64,000 bases of DNA from Corynebacterium aquatimens. GTDB taxonomy: Bacteria; Actinomycetota; Actinomycetes; Mycobacteriales; Mycobacteriaceae. Within the stretch, counting starts at the first letter, position 1. Each line of letters begins with the position of its first letter. The position numbers were made by a program, and so were the translations under genes. Shown in pieces: positions 52,285 through 63,306 of the stretch. Location: the NCBI RefSeq assembly GCF_030408395.1, contig NZ_CP046980.1, forward strand, positions 1,612,001 through 1,676,000. The letters run 5' to 3'. The notes under the pieces were generated by a model. It was not told where the DNA came from and did no database searches. It saw nothing but the letters and a program-made list of their open reading frames with translations.

Positions 52285-53799
52285 GTGACTTCCGAGAAGA
52301 ACGCTGCCAGCGCCTCCGCCAAAGCGCCCAAGAGCAAGCCCAAAAAGGCACTGACGCGCCACCGCGACGACCAAGCTCCTGCACTGACGCAATCTGACAG
52401 CCCCACCGCCATGGAGGACCTGCAAAAGGAAACTGCCAAGAAAGACGCACCGGAGCAGGTCGCCGCTGAGCACGAGCAGCCTGACCGGGTGGATCGCACG
52501 CTAGTGATCAACGCGTGGATGAAAGCAAGCGCGCTGTTTGCCCTGCGCGCTATCGCCATTCTGATCCTGCTGGGCATCGCGTTCTACCTGATCGGGACGT
52601 TCTGGGGCGGCATCATGCCGATCATCATGGCGTTGATCGTCTGCACCGTGCTTGCCCCGCCAACTGGCTGGATGCGTAAACGTGGCGTCCCAGATGGACT
52701 AGCCGCTTTTATTTCCATGCTGTTGTTCTTCGCGGCCGTGGTCACACTGCTGTATCTGATCTTGCCGGAAATCCGCAGTAAGGCACCCGGTATTGCGAGT
52801 AGCCTCGTGCAGGGAATCCTGCGGCTTGGGGTGTACCTCGAAGGGCCTCCGTTCAACATCGATTTCTCCAAGTTCAACGAAGCTGTTGGGGACATCATGA
52901 CGTTCATTCAGGAGCGTGCTGGGGCGATCGCTGGCGGCGTTTTCTCCGGTATCTCCACCGCGACCAGCGTCATGTTTACGCTGTTCACTATCTTGATCTT
53001 GACGTTCTTCTTCCTCAAGGACGGCCCGAAGTTCCTCCCCTGGGTACGCCGCGCCACGGGCGGTCGCGCAGGCCTTCACGCCACGGAGCTTCTCACCCGT
53101 TCGTGGCAGACGCTCGGCGGCTTCATTCGTGCGCAAGCTATCGTTTCGCTTGTCGACGCGGTGTGCATCGGCCTCGGCCTATTCTTCCTGAATGTCCCCA
53201 TGGCGTTCACCCTCGCCGTGATCACGTTCATGGCGGGCTTCATCCCGATCGTCGGCGCGGTGATCGCGGGTGCATTAGCGGTGATCGTTGCCCTAGTGAC
53301 CAATGACTTTACGACGGCCGTTTTCGTGCTCATCTTGGTCTGCGCCGTGCAGCAGTTGGAAGGCAATATCCTCTCGCCGATGCTGCAGTCCAAAGCGATG
53401 GACCTGCACCCGGTCGTGGTGTTGGTGTCCGTCATGGTTGGTGGCGGCCTGTTCGGCCTGATGGGCGGCTTCCTCGCCGTGCCTGTGGCCGCAATGATTG
53501 CCGTTGCACTGCGGTACATGCAAGACATGATCCGACTCCACTCTGGTGAGATCAGCGCCAAGGACCTCACCTTCGCCACGGACGTGGGCAAGGCACTTGC
53601 CGAAGTGGAGGAAAAGGAAAGCGCGCACAAGCGTCGTGAAATGCTCGCAGATCACGCGTGGACCGCGCCGGAAATCGCCGACCCCTACGCCGAAACAAGC
53701 AAACGCAGCACGCAACGGCCGTTGAGCTGGCGTGACGTTTCGCCGCAGCGCGTCGCTAAGTCTTTTAGCCGCCGCCGCGGGTCTGGGGCGGACTCCTAA
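52285..53799 (+). CDS. AI-2E family membrane transporter
   Basis: A 504-residue protein: a charged cytoplasmic N-terminus of about 75 residues, seven to eight membrane segments with the family motifs (FLKDGPKFLPWVRRATGG; GGFIRAQAIVSLVDAV; GFIPIVGAVIAG; QQLEGNILSPMLQ), and a charged C-terminus. The family exports a range of compounds including AI-2 and sodium/protons; the substrate here is unknown. GTG at 52285 is preferred, six bases after CACAAT; an ATG at 52237 would add 16 residues. Confidence 0.88.
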   Translation: MTSEKNAASASAKAPKSKPKKALTRHRDDQAPALTQSDSPTAMEDLQKETAKKDAPEQVAAEHEQPDRVDRTLVINAWMKASALFALRAIAILILLGIAFYLIGTFWGGIMPIIMALIVCTVLAPPTGWMRKRGVPDGLAAFISMLLFFAAVVTLLYLILPEIRSKAPGIASSLVQGILRLGVYLEGPPFNIDFSKFNEAVGDIMTFIQERAGAIAGGVFSGISTATSVMFTLFTILILTFFFLKDGPKFLPWVRRATGGRAGLHATELLTRSWQTLGGFIRAQAIVSLVDAVCIGLGLFFLNVPMAFTLAVITFMAGFIPIVGAVIAGALAVIVALVTNDFTTAVFVLILVCAVQQLEGNILSPMLQSKAMDLHPVVVLVSVMVGGGLFGLMGGFLAVPVAAMIAVALRYMQDMIRLHSGEISAKDLTFATDVGKALAEVEEKESAHKRREMLADHAWTAPEIADPYAETSKRSTQRPLSWRDVSPQRVAKSFSRRRGSGADS

Positions 53800-53861
53800 G
53801 ACCTTCCCCCGGGGCCAGTCAATCACGGTCGAGTGAGGCACAACGGGTAGCATGTGTGATC

Positions 53862-54719
53862 GTGTCACACCTGACGAACCGGAAAAATAGCCAGTCGAAG
53901 GAAACCTTCGACGGTCTCTCCATTGCGTCCGGTGTGGGGATCATCGCCGCCGCATTGATTACCGGCGCGCTGCTGGCGATGCACTTTGGATCCCTCGGCT
54001 GGCCGTTTTTGACGTTGTACATCGTGGCAGTCGTCGCCGTGACCACCCTAGTCAACCCGCGCGGATTGTTCCTGGTGGTGGCCAGCGCCCCGATCATGTA
54101 CTTAATTGCGTTGCTGTCGGCTGGCGTCGTGAACGCCTTGCAACAACGTCCCCCGGGCCAATCGGGCCTGGGCAAGACATCCGCGGTGACGATCCTGTAT
54201 CCACTGGTGCAGTTCTTCCCGGTCTTGATCACCGTCACCGTGGGCAGCGTCATCATCGCCGTGATGCGGTACTGGCTGCTGAAGCGCCACAACGAAGAAA
54301 TCAGTCGCCTGGATGAGCGGCGCCGCCGCCAGATCAGCGAGGACAATGAGCGCACAGTTCGCCAAGCCAGCAGGTCCCGCAACCGAGCTAGTACGCGCGA
54401 TGAAGCCCGCTCTGGCACCAGCGCAGCAACCCGCGCCGGGGCCCGCGCCAGCAACCCGTGCGACCGGATCTCCAGCTCAGGCGGGAGTACTCGCGTGAGC
54501 CGCGATAAACAGGTCACCGTCAAGGAACTTCTCGAGCGCGCACCGCAACGAACGTCCCAGCGCAACGCCGGCCAGACCATTTACCGCTCCAACCGCTCGG
54601 GTCGCGCCGACCGCACCGCCTACAGCAACCGCGATTCTGGCCGCCAGGACTACAGCGACTACAGCCCGCGCGTGCGTCGCTCTCGCGACAGGGCCCCGTA
54701 CTCAGAGTCAGACAACTAA
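53862..54719 (+). CDS. DUF6542-domain membrane protein
   Basis: A 285-residue protein. The first ~130 residues contain four membrane segments with VNPRGLFLVVASAPIMYLIA, typical of the DUF6542 module. A highly basic Arg/Ser/Asp-rich cytoplasmic tail follows. Function unknown. GTG at 53862 is eight bases after TAGCAT; another GTG lies two codons upstream. Confidence 0.75.
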   Translation: MSHLTNRKNSQSKETFDGLSIASGVGIIAAALITGALLAMHFGSLGWPFLTLYIVAVVAVTTLVNPRGLFLVVASAPIMYLIALLSAGVVNALQQRPPGQSGLGKTSAVTILYPLVQFFPVLITVTVGSVIIAVMRYWLLKRHNEEISRLDERRRRQISEDNERTVRQASRSRNRASTRDEARSGTSAATRAGARASNPCDRISSSGGSTRVSRDKQVTVKELLERAPQRTSQRNAGQTIYRSNRSGRADRTAYSNRDSGRQDYSDYSPRVRRSRDRAPYSESDN

Positions 54720-54732
54720 CGCGCTTACGCCC

Positions 54733-54772
54733 GCGCGGTGGGCAGGGACGCGCGCGGTGGGCAGGGACGCGC
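54733..54772. repeat. 19-bp repeat between convergent DUF6542 gene and ispH
   Basis: GCGCGGTGGGCAGGGAC occurs at 54733 and 54752. In ispH sense the repeat follows its stop codon (GCGGTGTAGGGCGCG) and echoes the preceding CGGGCGGTG codons. Confidence 0.7.
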
Positions 54773-54775
54773 GCC

Positions 54776-55789
54776 CTACACCGCCCGCTTGGCGCGGGGA
54801 GGGCGCAGGTCGCGTGGCAGGGCGAAGGTGATCGTCTCTGTGGTCGTGGTGACCTGCTCGACGTCGGTGTAGCCATGATCGGCGAGGTGCTCGAGCACTT
54901 CGCGCACGAGGATCTCCGGCACGGACGCACCGGAGGTGACGCCCACAGTCGTGACACCCTCGAGCCAGGCATCCTCGATCTGACGCGCGTAATCCACCAG
55001 GTGAGCAGCCCCGGCACCGTTCTGGAGCGCGACCTCCACCAGCCGCTTCGAGTTCGATGAGTTCTGTGAACCCACGACGATCATCAAATCAACCTTTTCC
55101 GCGATCGCTTTCACGGCGACTTGGCGGTTCTGGGTGGCGTAGCAAATGTCGTCGCTAGGCGGGTTTTCAAGGTTGGGGTACTTGACGCGCAGCAGTTTGA
55201 CGATGTCCATGGTCTCGTCCACGGACAGGGTTGTCTGCGAAAGCCAGACCAGCTTCTGCTCCGGCGGGAAGTCAGGGGCCTTCTCTACGCCTTCAACGCC
55301 ATCGACCAGATGCACGACATCCGGTGCCTCGCCGGCCGTGCCCTCAACCTCTTCGTGGCCTTCGTGGCCGACCAGCAAGATATGGTACCCGTCGCGAGCG
55401 AATCGCTTGACCTCATTGTGCACCTTGGTCACCAGCGGACACGACGCATCCAGCGTCTTCAGCTGGCGGTTCGCCGCGGCCTCACGCACCGCGGGCGAAA
55501 TACCGTGGGCGGAGAAGACCAAGTGGGAACCTTCGGGTACCTGATCGGTTTCATCAACGAAGATCACGCCGCGCTCAGCGAGCGTTTCCACCACGTACTT
55601 GTTGTGCACAATCTCCTTGCGCACGTACACGGGGGCGCCGTATTTCTCCAAAGCTTTTTCTACTGTCTCCACGGCGCGGTCGACGCCAGCGCAGTAGCCA
55701 CGCGGGGCCGCCAACAGAACGCGTTTGCCTGCGGGAACGTCCGCGGGCGCATCCGCAGAAAAATTTTTCTGAGAAATTTCGTTCGGCAT
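54776..55789 (-). CDS. ispH: IspH (LytB), HMB-PP reductase
   Basis: A 337-residue iron-sulfur enzyme of the MEP isoprenoid pathway. Cluster cysteines are in [18 protein letters not shown] and ICYATQNR. It makes IPP and DMAPP from HMB-PP. TAACGT seven bases before the ATG suggests a leaderless mRNA. It lies next to xseA, as is usual in corynebacteria. Confidence 0.96.
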   Translation of the reverse strand: MPNEISQKNFSADAPADVPAGKRVLLAAPRGYCAGVDRAVETVEKALEKYGAPVYVRKEIVHNKYVVETLAERGVIFVDETDQVPEGSHLVFSAHGISPAVREAAANRQLKTLDASCPLVTKVHNEVKRFARDGYHILLVGHEGHEEVEGTAGEAPDVVHLVDGVEGVEKAPDFPPEQKLVWLSQTTLSVDETMDIVKLLRVKYPNLENPPSDDICYATQNRQVAVKAIAEKVDLMIVVGSQNSSNSKRLVEVALQNGAGAAHLVDYARQIEDAWLEGVTTVGVTSGASVPEILVREVLEHLADHGYTDVEQVTTTTETITFALPRDLRPPRAKRAV

Positions 55790-55966
55790 GGAACCTACGT
55801 TATCGAAATTGAGTCTAAAAGGTAAGCTGGCTAGCCATTAGCGGGCGGGAAGAAGAACAAGTTGCTGCACGGGAATTCGTCCCGGAACGCAGACTCATGA
55901 CAACAGCAGGACATCACCAGAACATCACCAGGACTACAGCCAAGACATGAACAGAATGAGGAGCAC

Positions 55967-57205
55967 GTGAGCGAGAAAAGCACACCCGAGTCACCGTGGT
56001 CGGTGGCGAAGGTCAATGAGAATGTTAAGAAGTGGATAGAGCGGTTGGGGTGGCTGTGGATTGAAGGCCAGCTCACCCAGGTCAATATGAAGCCAACGTG
56101 GCGGTTTTCGTACCTCACGTTGCGCGATACGCAACAAGAGGTGAGCGTCGAGCTCACTGCTAACACTGATTTGCTGAGGCGCATGGAGACGCCGCTTCAA
56201 GACGGCGACCGCGTCGTCGTCCGCGGCAAACCAGCGTTTTACGCGGCCCGCGGCAAGTTCTCACTGTGGGTGACCGACATCCGCAGGGTGGGCGAAGGCG
56301 AGCTCCTTGCCCGCATCGAGGGGTTGCGCAAGCAGCTGGCCGCCGAGGGGCTTTTCGACGAATCCCGGAAGAAACCTCTCCCCTACCTCCCGCGCATGAT
56401 CGGCCTGATCACGGGCCGTGGTTCCGCCGCAGAACGCGATGTCATTTCGGTGGCAACGGGCCGGTGGCCGGGAGTGCAATTCCAGGTAATAAACACAGCG
56501 GTCCAAGGCCCCAACACGGTGCCGGAGGTCGTTGAGGCGTTGCGTTCGCTGGACGCCAATCCGCTTGTCGACGTCATCATCATCGCCCGCGGCGGCGGCT
56601 CCGTTGAAGACCTGCTGCCGTTTTCGGAAGAAGCGTTACAGCGCGCGGTTGCCAACGCGCACACGCCGGTTGTCTCCGCGATTGGCCACGAACCGGACAA
56701 CCCCGTGTTGGATAACGTCGCCGACGTGCGCGCCGCTACCCCGACGGATGCCGCCAAGCGCGTCGTCCCTGACGTCGTCGGCGAGTTCGCTCTCATCGCC
56801 GAGGCGCGTGACCGCATGGCCGCGGCGCTGCGCGGCTGGGTTGAGCGCGAACGCACTGGACTGAAAAACGTCCGTTCCCGGCCTGTCATGGCAAACCCGA
56901 TGACGCCAATCACTTTGCGCCGCGAGGAATTAGGTCGCGCGCTCGATGCAATTCGTCGCGACATCGGCCGCATGGTGGCGAATTCGTCGGCCGAGGTTTC
57001 GTCGTTACGCGCACGCGTCTCCGCGTTGGGGCCAGCGCAGACTCTCGCGCGCGGGTACGCCGTGGTGCAGGTTCAACCGCGCGACGGTTCCGAGGCAGAA
57101 GTCGTCACAACCATCGAACAATCACCGCCCGGCGCGCAGCTGCGCATCCGCGTCGCCGACGGTTCCATCACCGCCGCCTCCATGGCGACGCAGCCAGCGC
57201 AGTAA
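55967..57205 (+). CDS. xseA: XseA, exodeoxyribonuclease VII large subunit
   Basis: A 412-residue large subunit: N-terminal OB fold ([24 protein letters not shown]), the catalytic domain with [27 protein letters not shown] and [10 protein letters not shown], and a C-terminal helical region. With XseB it degrades single-stranded DNA. GTG start with GAGGAG upstream; xseB follows 37 bases after the stop. Confidence 0.96.
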   Translation: MSEKSTPESPWSVAKVNENVKKWIERLGWLWIEGQLTQVNMKPTWRFSYLTLRDTQQEVSVELTANTDLLRRMETPLQDGDRVVVRGKPAFYAARGKFSLWVTDIRRVGEGELLARIEGLRKQLAAEGLFDESRKKPLPYLPRMIGLITGRGSAAERDVISVATGRWPGVQFQVINTAVQGPNTVPEVVEALRSLDANPLVDVIIIARGGGSVEDLLPFSEEALQRAVANAHTPVVSAIGHEPDNPVLDNVADVRAATPTDAAKRVVPDVVGEFALIAEARDRMAAALRGWVERERTGLKNVRSRPVMANPMTPITLRREELGRALDAIRRDIGRMVANSSAEVSSLRARVSALGPAQTLARGYAVVQVQPRDGSEAEVVTTIEQSPPGAQLRIRVADGSITAASMATQPAQ

Positions 57206-57242
57206 TTAAGCCCAACCACACCCGAAAACTAAGGAAACAAAC

Positions 57243-57527
57243 ATGTCAGACAACACTTTTGGAACAGGCACCCCGACCACCGACGTGCAGCCAGACCCCG
57301 CCACGCTCACCTACGAGCAGGCCCGCGCGGAGCTCATCGAAACCGTGAAGATCCTCGAGCTCGGCCAAATGAGCCTCGATGAATCCCTGTCCTACTGGGA
57401 GCGCGGCGAGGCGCTCGCGAAACGCTGCGAAGTGCTTCTCGACGGCGCAACCAAACGCGTCGAAGCAGCCCTCAGCCAGGGCCAGCCAAACGACCCCGAA
57501 GATGCACACAGCCCTGCCGGAAACTAG
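57243..57527 (+). CDS. xseB: XseB, exodeoxyribonuclease VII small subunit
   Basis: A 94-residue small subunit with the family core [48 protein letters not shown], which forms helical coats on XseA. AAGGAA precedes the ATG. Its last four bases overlap the convergent DUF4245 gene, so transcription collision or antisense is possible. Confidence 0.96.
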   Translation: MSDNTFGTGTPTTDVQPDPATLTYEQARAELIETVKILELGQMSLDESLSYWERGEALAKRCEVLLDGATKRVEAALSQGQPNDPEDAHSPAGN

Positions 57528-58090
57528 TGCGGAAGCGGGGCGGTGGCCAGGGTTTCGTCGATAAGCGACGTGAACTCTGCGTCTTCCCCCGCGCCCGTGA
57601 CGAGCAAGCGGACGTCGGTGGCATCGACGACCCACAGCGGGCGGATCTTCTCATCGTCGGAGAAGTACACGGTGGCGGTGCGGCCCGCGACGTCCACCGT
57701 GCGCTGCTTGTCGCGGAAATTGCCATCGAAATCTCTCGCGGCGCGGTCGGCCTCAACATCCGTCTGAGTGAGCTGAAGATACCCCTCTTGCGGCGTGACC
57801 CAGCCGACGGCTGGCGCGGGCTGACCTGCAACGATCGACCGCCGCGCGGAATTTGTGACCCACCCCTGCGGCATCTGCGGGAAGCGGACCGGGAAATTCA
57901 TCGCGCGCGCCTCAAGATCCATGAAGGTCTTCGCGTCGACCTCTTGGACCGGGCCATTCTCCGGCCGGCCGGGGTTGAATGAGCACAGGCCGGTGAAACC
58001 CACAGCACCCACCATCGCAATGATGATGACGATGATGCTGATCGTCATGTCCCTTCCGTCCTGGAAAATCCGGGGTTTTTCATCTGCCAC
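57524..58090 (-). CDS. DUF4245 membrane-anchored protein
   Basis: A 188-residue protein: short N-terminus, one membrane segment ([21 protein letters not shown]) and an extracytoplasmic domain ([52 protein letters not shown]). This is the actinobacterial DUF4245 protein usually beside glpX and fumC (Rv1100 in M. tuberculosis). Function unknown. GTG at 58090 has TACTGA nearby; the frame remains open upstream. Confidence 0.82.
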   Translation of the reverse strand: MADEKPRIFQDGRDMTISIIVIIIAMVGAVGFTGLCSFNPGRPENGPVQEVDAKTFMDLEARAMNFPVRFPQMPQGWVTNSARRSIVAGQPAPAVGWVTPQEGYLQLTQTDVEADRAARDFDGNFRDKQRTVDVAGRTATVYFSDDEKIRPLWVVDATDVRLLVTGAGEDAEFTSLIDETLATAPLPH

Positions 58091-58256
58091 GCGGTTCAGT
58101 ATCGCACGAGTGCTTATCGACGGTCGGGGCCACCCTCCAAGGACCCCGTATGAGGGGAGGTATAGCCCACAAAACGGGCATGCTTCCAGTTGCAGTTGAC
58201 CTAAAAGTGACACAATGGGGGGAAACGTTCGACACCACCCAGGAGGGTAACTGTTT

Positions 58257-59264
58257 ATGTCTCAGAATCCAGAAGCGCCGGATCGCAACCTAGCCATGGA
58301 ACTCGTTCGCGTGACCGAGGCGGCGGCGCTCGCGTCGGGCCGCTGGGTGGGTCGCGGCAAGAAGAACGAAGGCGACGGTGCCGCGGTGGACGCGATGCGC
58401 CAGATGATCAACTCCGTGAACATGTCCGGCGTCATCGTCATCGGCGAGGGCGAAAAGGACGAGGCCCCGATGCTCTACAACGGCGAGCAGGTGGGCAACG
58501 GCACCGGCGCTGAGCTGGACATTGCGGTCGACCCGGTGGACGGCACGCGCCTGATGGCTGAGGGTCGCCCGAACTCGATTTCTGTGATCGCTGCTGCTGA
58601 ACGTGGCACGATGTACGACCCGACTGATGCGTTCTACATGAACAAGATCGCCGTGGGCCCTGAGGCTGCTGGCTACATCGACATCACGGCTCCGGTGGCC
58701 CACAACATCCAGCAAGTTGCTAAGGCAAAGGGCATCGAGCCGCGCGACGTGACCGTGGTCGTGCTTGACCGCCCGCGCCACTCGCAGCTCGTGGCCGATA
58801 TCCGTGAGGCGGGCGCGAAGGTGCGCTTCATCATGGACGGTGACGTTGCGGGCGGCATCGCTGCGGCGCGCGACAACAACTCCATCGACATCGCGATGGG
58901 CGTAGGCGGCACGCCGGAAGGCGTCATCACCGCGTGCGCACTGAAGTGCCTCGAAGGTGAAATCCAGGGCATGCTCGCACCGCAGTCCGACGAAGAGCGC
59001 GAAAAGGTCCTGGCAGCCGGCCACGACTTGACCCAGGTCCTGGGCATCAATGACTTGGTCAGCTCCGACGACTGCTACTTCTCCGCCACCGGTGTGACCA
59101 ACGGCGACATGCTGCGCGGCGTGTCCTACCGCAAGGACGGCGCAACCACCCGATCGCTGGTCATGCGCAGCAAGTCCGGCACCGTCCGCCACGTCGAGTC
59201 GCTGCACAAGCTGGCGAAACTGCGCGAGTACGCGGTCGTCGACTACGGCGGCCCGCACGACTAG
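58257..59264 (+). CDS. glpX: GlpX, class II fructose-1,6-bisphosphatase
   Basis: A 335-residue class II FBPase: [18 protein letters not shown] (metal-binding Glu/Asp), [23 protein letters not shown], and the C-terminal [11 protein letters not shown]. It hydrolyses fructose-1,6-bisphosphate in gluconeogenesis. A strong AGGAGG precedes the ATG. fumC follows 88 bases downstream with no terminator between, consistent with a glpX-fumC operon. Confidence 0.96.
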   Translation: MSQNPEAPDRNLAMELVRVTEAAALASGRWVGRGKKNEGDGAAVDAMRQMINSVNMSGVIVIGEGEKDEAPMLYNGEQVGNGTGAELDIAVDPVDGTRLMAEGRPNSISVIAAAERGTMYDPTDAFYMNKIAVGPEAAGYIDITAPVAHNIQQVAKAKGIEPRDVTVVVLDRPRHSQLVADIREAGAKVRFIMDGDVAGGIAAARDNNSIDIAMGVGGTPEGVITACALKCLEGEIQGMLAPQSDEEREKVLAAGHDLTQVLGINDLVSSDDCYFSATGVTNGDMLRGVSYRKDGATTRSLVMRSKSGTVRHVESLHKLAKLREYAVVDYGGPHD

Positions 59265-59352
59265 AGCCTGCGCCTAGAGCCAGCCGCGCACGCGACTAGT
59301 CCCAACCACCACCACATCCCGCACTTCCACTAATTTTCTACAAGGAGTTTTC

Positions 59353-60753
59353 ATGACCGAGCAGGAATTCCGCATCGAACACGACACCATGGGCGAAGTA
59401 AAGGTGCCCGTCAACGCCCTATGGCGCGCACAGACTCAGCGCGCTGTGGAGAACTTCCCCATCTCCGGCCGTGGCCTCGAGGCCCAGCAGATCCGCGCAC
59501 TCGGCCTGCTCAAGGCAGCCTGCGCGCAGGTGAACAAGGACATGGGCAACCTGGACGCCGAGAAGGCTGATGCCATCATCGCGGCGGCGAAGGAGATCGC
59601 GGACGGCAAGCACAACAACGAGTTCCCCATCGACGTGTTCCAGACCGGTTCCGGCACCTCGTCCAACATGAACACCAACGAGGTCATCGCGTCCATTGCC
59701 AAGGCGAACGGCGTTGAGGTTCACCCGAACGACCACGTGAACATGGGCCAGTCCTCCAACGACACCTTCCCGACCGCCACCCACGTGGCCGCAACCGAGG
59801 CCGCCGCAAACGACCTGATCCCGGCCCTGCAACAGCTGCAGCAGTCGCTGGCCGCAAAGGCACAGGCTTGGCACGACGTGGTCAAGTCCGGCCGCACCCA
59901 CCTCATGGACGCCACCCCGATCACCCTTGGCCAGGAGTTCTCCGGCTACGCCCGCCAGATCGAGCTGGGCATCGAGCGCGTGCAGAACACCCTGAACCAC
60001 CTGGGTGAGCTGGCTATCGGCGGCACCGCGGTGGGCACGGGCATCAACACCCCGGCTGAGTTCGGCGGCAAGGTGACCGCTGAGCTGGTGAAACTCACCG
60101 GCGTCGAGCAGCTTTCTGAAGCGAAGAACCACTTCGAGGCACAAGCTAACCGCGACGGCCTCGTGGAGTTCTCAGGCGCAATGCGCTCCGTGGCAGTATC
60201 TCTGTACAAGATCGCCAACGACATCCGCCTGATGGGCTCCGGCCCGCTCGCCGGCCTCGCCGAGATCCACCTGCCGGACCTGCAGCCGGGTTCCTCCATC
60301 ATGCCGGGCAAGGTCAACCCCGTCCTGTGCGAGACCGCCACGCAGGTCTCGGCGCAGGTCATCGGTAACGACGCCGCGGTTGCCTTCGCCGGCACCCAAG
60401 GCCAGTTCGAGCTCAACGTGTTCATCCCAGTCATGGCCCGCAATGTGCTCGAGTCCGCTCGCCTGCTGGCCAATACGGCACGCCAGTTTGCTACCCGCCT
60501 TGTCGACGGCATCGAGCCGAACGAGGAGCGCATGCGCACCCTGGCCGAGTCCTCGCCGTCCATCGTGACTCCGCTGAACTCCGCGATCGGCTACGAGAAC
60601 GCCGCCAAGATTGCCAAGCACGCGGTCAAGGAGGGCATCACGATTCGCCAGGCAACCATCGACTTGGGCTTCGTCGACGGTGACAAGCTCACCGAGGAAG
60701 AGCTGGACCGCCGCCTCAACGTCCTGGACATGGCGAACACCGACCGCAACTAG
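59353..60753 (+). CDS. fumC: FumC, class II fumarate hydratase
   Basis: A 466-residue fumarase with the superfamily signature [11 protein letters not shown], the substrate motifs [13 protein letters not shown] and SSNDTFPTA, and [16 protein letters not shown]. It interconverts fumarate and malate in the TCA cycle. An AAGGAG site precedes the ATG. A strong terminator ends the operon at 60835. Confidence 0.97.
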   Translation: MTEQEFRIEHDTMGEVKVPVNALWRAQTQRAVENFPISGRGLEAQQIRALGLLKAACAQVNKDMGNLDAEKADAIIAAAKEIADGKHNNEFPIDVFQTGSGTSSNMNTNEVIASIAKANGVEVHPNDHVNMGQSSNDTFPTATHVAATEAAANDLIPALQQLQQSLAAKAQAWHDVVKSGRTHLMDATPITLGQEFSGYARQIELGIERVQNTLNHLGELAIGGTAVGTGINTPAEFGGKVTAELVKLTGVEQLSEAKNHFEAQANRDGLVEFSGAMRSVAVSLYKIANDIRLMGSGPLAGLAEIHLPDLQPGSSIMPGKVNPVLCETATQVSAQVIGNDAAVAFAGTQGQFELNVFIPVMARNVLESARLLANTARQFATRLVDGIEPNEERMRTLAESSPSIVTPLNSAIGYENAAKIAKHAVKEGITIRQATIDLGFVDGDKLTEEELDRRLNVLDMANTDRN

Positions 60754-60754
60754 G

Positions 60755-60834
60755 CCGCCCGCGCGGCCCCGGCTCTGCCACCACCCGCGCTGCGCCCCCG
60801 GCGCTGCGCGGCCCGCGGCGCTGCGCGGCCACCA
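60755..60834. repeat. GC-rich short repeats after fumC
   Basis: GGCGCTGCGCGGCC occurs twice within a string of CGCGGCC-rich imperfect repeats that start at the fumC stop codon (TAGGCCGCCCGCGCGG). They end at the intrinsic terminator. Confidence 0.6.
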
Positions 60835-60869
60835 CCCCCGCCCGAGCTCTCGGGCGGGGGTTCTTTTTT
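60835..60869 (+). terminator. Strong intrinsic terminator of glpX-fumC
   Basis: A 12-bp perfect stem CCCCCGCCCGAG / CTCGGGCGGGGG is followed by TTCTTTTTT. Confidence 0.93.
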
Positions 60870-60962
60870 ACCTTGCTATCGACGGGTTCTAGGAGCCGGT
60901 CGCCTGATAGGAGTAGGCTTGTGCAAGATTCGGCATAGCTGCAGCGTCAACGAAAATCGCCG

Positions 60963-61000
60963 TGCCTGTGACCTGGGGTTTTTGCCAGGCAGCATTTTTT
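60963..61000 (+). promoter_or_regulatory. Candidate attenuator in the leader of the MFS pump
   Basis: Two alternative stems share the same 3' arm: TGCCTG (60963-60968) with CAGGCA (60986-60991), and CCTGG (60972-60976) with CCAGG (60985-60989). Each is followed by GCATTTTTT (to 61000), 56 bases before the transporter start. TAGGCT at 60914-60919 could be the -10. This resembles a conditional terminator, but the stems are short. Confidence 0.4.
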
Positions 61001-61056
61001 AGGGTCCGAATTTCGCGTATCCGGCAGCACGGCACCTAGATCGGCAGGAGCAACTC

Positions 61057-62721
61057 ATGGCAGAACGCGTGAATCGCGCTGACGGACACGACGAAACCGA
61101 GCTTCGGCGCGGTGAAGACGCTCGGGAGGATGTGGACCGCGCGGGTGGCGCCGAGCGCGGCGGCTCCCACGTGGTCAGCCCTGATGAAGCCGCGCCGCAC
61201 GTGGGTTTGGTGTTCAGCGCGTTGCTGATCACGATGTTGATGAGCTCGCTGGGCCAAATGATTTTCTCCACCGCGTTGCCCACCATCGTGGGTGAGCTCG
61301 GCGGCGTGGACCACATGAGCTGGGTGATGTCCGCGTTCATGGTGACCATGACCATTGCTCTGCCGATATTCGGCAAGCTTGGCGACGGCCTAGGCCGCAA
61401 GTGGCTCTACATCACCGGTATCGGATTCTTTGTCATCGGTTCCACGGTGGGTGGATTCGCGGACACGATGGTGGGTCTGATCGTCGGCCGCGCGATCCAG
61501 GGCTTCGGCGCTGGCGGGATGATGGTCAACTCCCAGGCAATCATCGCCGAGGTGGTCCCGGCCCGTGAACGCGGCAAGTACATGGGCGTCATGGGCGCGG
61601 TGTTCGGAATCTCCTCGGTGCTCGGCCCCGTCCTCGGTGGATGGTTCACGGATGGTCCCGGATGGCGCTGGGGGCTGTGGATGAATATTCCGCTCGGGTT
61701 GCTGGCGATGGGGGCGTCGATAAGCGTCTTGCACTTGCGACGCGGTTCGGCGAAGGACCTCCACTTCGATTGGCTGGGCGCGGGTCTTTTGGCGGTGTTC
61801 ACGTCGTGTCTGATCCTGCTGACCACCTGGGCTGGCACCATGTACGACTGGGATTCACCGACGATCATTGGCTTAGGCATCGCCGCGGCGGTGACGGGCG
61901 TCGCCTTCATTTTCGTGGAACTGCGCGCCACAAACCCGCTGATCCCGATGTCGCTTTTCACCAACCGCAACATGGTTCTGACCACCCTGGCCAGCATCGT
62001 GATTGGTCTCGCCATGGTGGGCGTGATGGCGTACCTGCCGACCTACCTGCAGATGGTTCACGCCATGAGCCCCACGAAGGCCGGCCTGATGATGGTGCCG
62101 ATGGTGGCGGGCATCATGTTGACGTCGATAGGCGTGGGCCTGCTCATCGCGCGCACGGGCCACTACAAGATCTACCCGCCGATCGGAATGGCAGTCGTCG
62201 CGCTGGCGACGTGGCTGCTCACGGGGCTCACGCCGGAGACGTCGTTGACGCGGATTGGCGTAGACATCTTCATCTTCGGTTTCGGGCTTGGGCTTGTGTT
62301 CCAGGTTCTGATTCTTATCGTGCAGAACTCGTTCCCGGTGGCCATCGTGGGTACCGCGACGGCAACGAACAACTTCTTCCGCCAGATCGGAATGGCGCTT
62401 GGTGCGTCGCTGGTGGGCACGATCTTCATCAACAACATGCGTTCCCTCATGGAGGAGCGGCTGCCGTCAGCGATCAAATCCATCGGCCCGGACGGCGCGA
62501 AATATGCCGAAGCATTTTCGCCTGACGACGGAGGGTCCGCCGCGAACTCCCTCACCCCTGAACTGGTCGCCGGGCTGCCCGATCCGATTCGGGAGGCGAT
62601 CGTTTCCTCCTACAACGACGGCCTGACGCCGGTGTTCACGGCGATGATCCCGCTGATGATCCTCGCGCTGGTGATCTGCCTGCCGATTCAGCAGGTGAAA
62701 CTGAAGGAAACGGTAGCGTAA
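61057..62721 (+). CDS. MFS drug exporter, 14-TM EmrB/QacA family
   Basis: A 554-residue transporter. A hydrophilic 50-residue N-terminus is followed by 14 predicted segments, with [12 protein letters not shown] (motif A), [20 protein letters not shown] and [28 protein letters not shown] loop rich in Asp/Gly before the last segment is probably extracytoplasmic. Exports lipophilic drugs or metabolites; no substrate can be named. AGGAGC precedes the ATG. Its long leader may include an attenuator. Confidence 0.9.
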   Translation: MAERVNRADGHDETELRRGEDAREDVDRAGGAERGGSHVVSPDEAAPHVGLVFSALLITMLMSSLGQMIFSTALPTIVGELGGVDHMSWVMSAFMVTMTIALPIFGKLGDGLGRKWLYITGIGFFVIGSTVGGFADTMVGLIVGRAIQGFGAGGMMVNSQAIIAEVVPARERGKYMGVMGAVFGISSVLGPVLGGWFTDGPGWRWGLWMNIPLGLLAMGASISVLHLRRGSAKDLHFDWLGAGLLAVFTSCLILLTTWAGTMYDWDSPTIIGLGIAAAVTGVAFIFVELRATNPLIPMSLFTNRNMVLTTLASIVIGLAMVGVMAYLPTYLQMVHAMSPTKAGLMMVPMVAGIMLTSIGVGLLIARTGHYKIYPPIGMAVVALATWLLTGLTPETSLTRIGVDIFIFGFGLGLVFQVLILIVQNSFPVAIVGTATATNNFFRQIGMALGASLVGTIFINNMRSLMEERLPSAIKSIGPDGAKYAEAFSPDDGGSAANSLTPELVAGLPDPIREAIVSSYNDGLTPVFTAMIPLMILALVICLPIQQVKLKETVA

Positions 62722-62736
62722 GGGCCTATCGGCAAG

Positions 62737-63306
62737 CTAGGCGTGGTTGTTGCCTTTCTTCGGCAAGAGGAGCTCGTAGATATCCACGTCGCGCCAGCTG
62801 CCGGCCAGCTCACCGTAGGTCATCTTGGCCATGTGGTGGTAGGTGCCCACCTTGGTGAAGCCGCGGGAGACGTGCAACCCAGCTGAGCCAGTGTTCTCGG
62901 GAAAAATCCAGGCGTGGATGGACCATTTATTCAGCTTGATGCACGTGGCGATAAGCGTATCGAGGAGAGCCTTGGAAATACCCCTCCCCCGCGCGTCCGG
63001 GTGGGTGTAGATGGAGTCTTCTACGACGCCGTAGAAAACAGAACGAGTTGACGCCTGTGCTGCTGCGACCCATCCGAGCACTTTGTCGTCGTCGTTAGCC
63101 TCGACCGCGACAAAGACTGTTTCCGTGATTTTGGAGGAGATGAACTTCTCCCACGTTGGGCCGTATTGTTCGTAGGAGGCATGGCCGGTAATAAGGCCAT
63201 CTTCGTAGATCGCCCGGACCTGCGGGTAATCCTCGGGGCGGATCGGGCGAATCACGAAGTCCGCGGTGTCTGCGCCGTCGGTGCGGCCATCACGTGTTTC
63301 AGGCAT
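62737..63306 (-). CDS. GNAT acetyltransferase, phosphinothricin-acetyltransferase-like
   Basis: A 189-residue GNAT protein: FVIRPIRPEDYPQVRAIYEDGLITGHASYE at the start, acetyl-CoA motif HPDARGRGISKALLDTL, and NTGSAGLHVSRGFTKVGTYHHMAKM at the end. This is the pattern of phosphinothricin/methionine-sulfoximine N-acetyltransferases; the actual amine substrate is unknown. TACGAT is seven bases before ATG 63306, favouring this start over upstream ATGs in the repeat. Confidence 0.87.
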   Translation of the reverse strand: MPETRDGRTDGADTADFVIRPIRPEDYPQVRAIYEDGLITGHASYEQYGPTWEKFISSKITETVFVAVEANDDDKVLGWVAAAQASTRSVFYGVVEDSIYTHPDARGRGISKALLDTLIATCIKLNKWSIHAWIFPENTGSAGLHVSRGFTKVGTYHHMAKMTYGELAGSWRDVDIYELLLPKKGNNHA

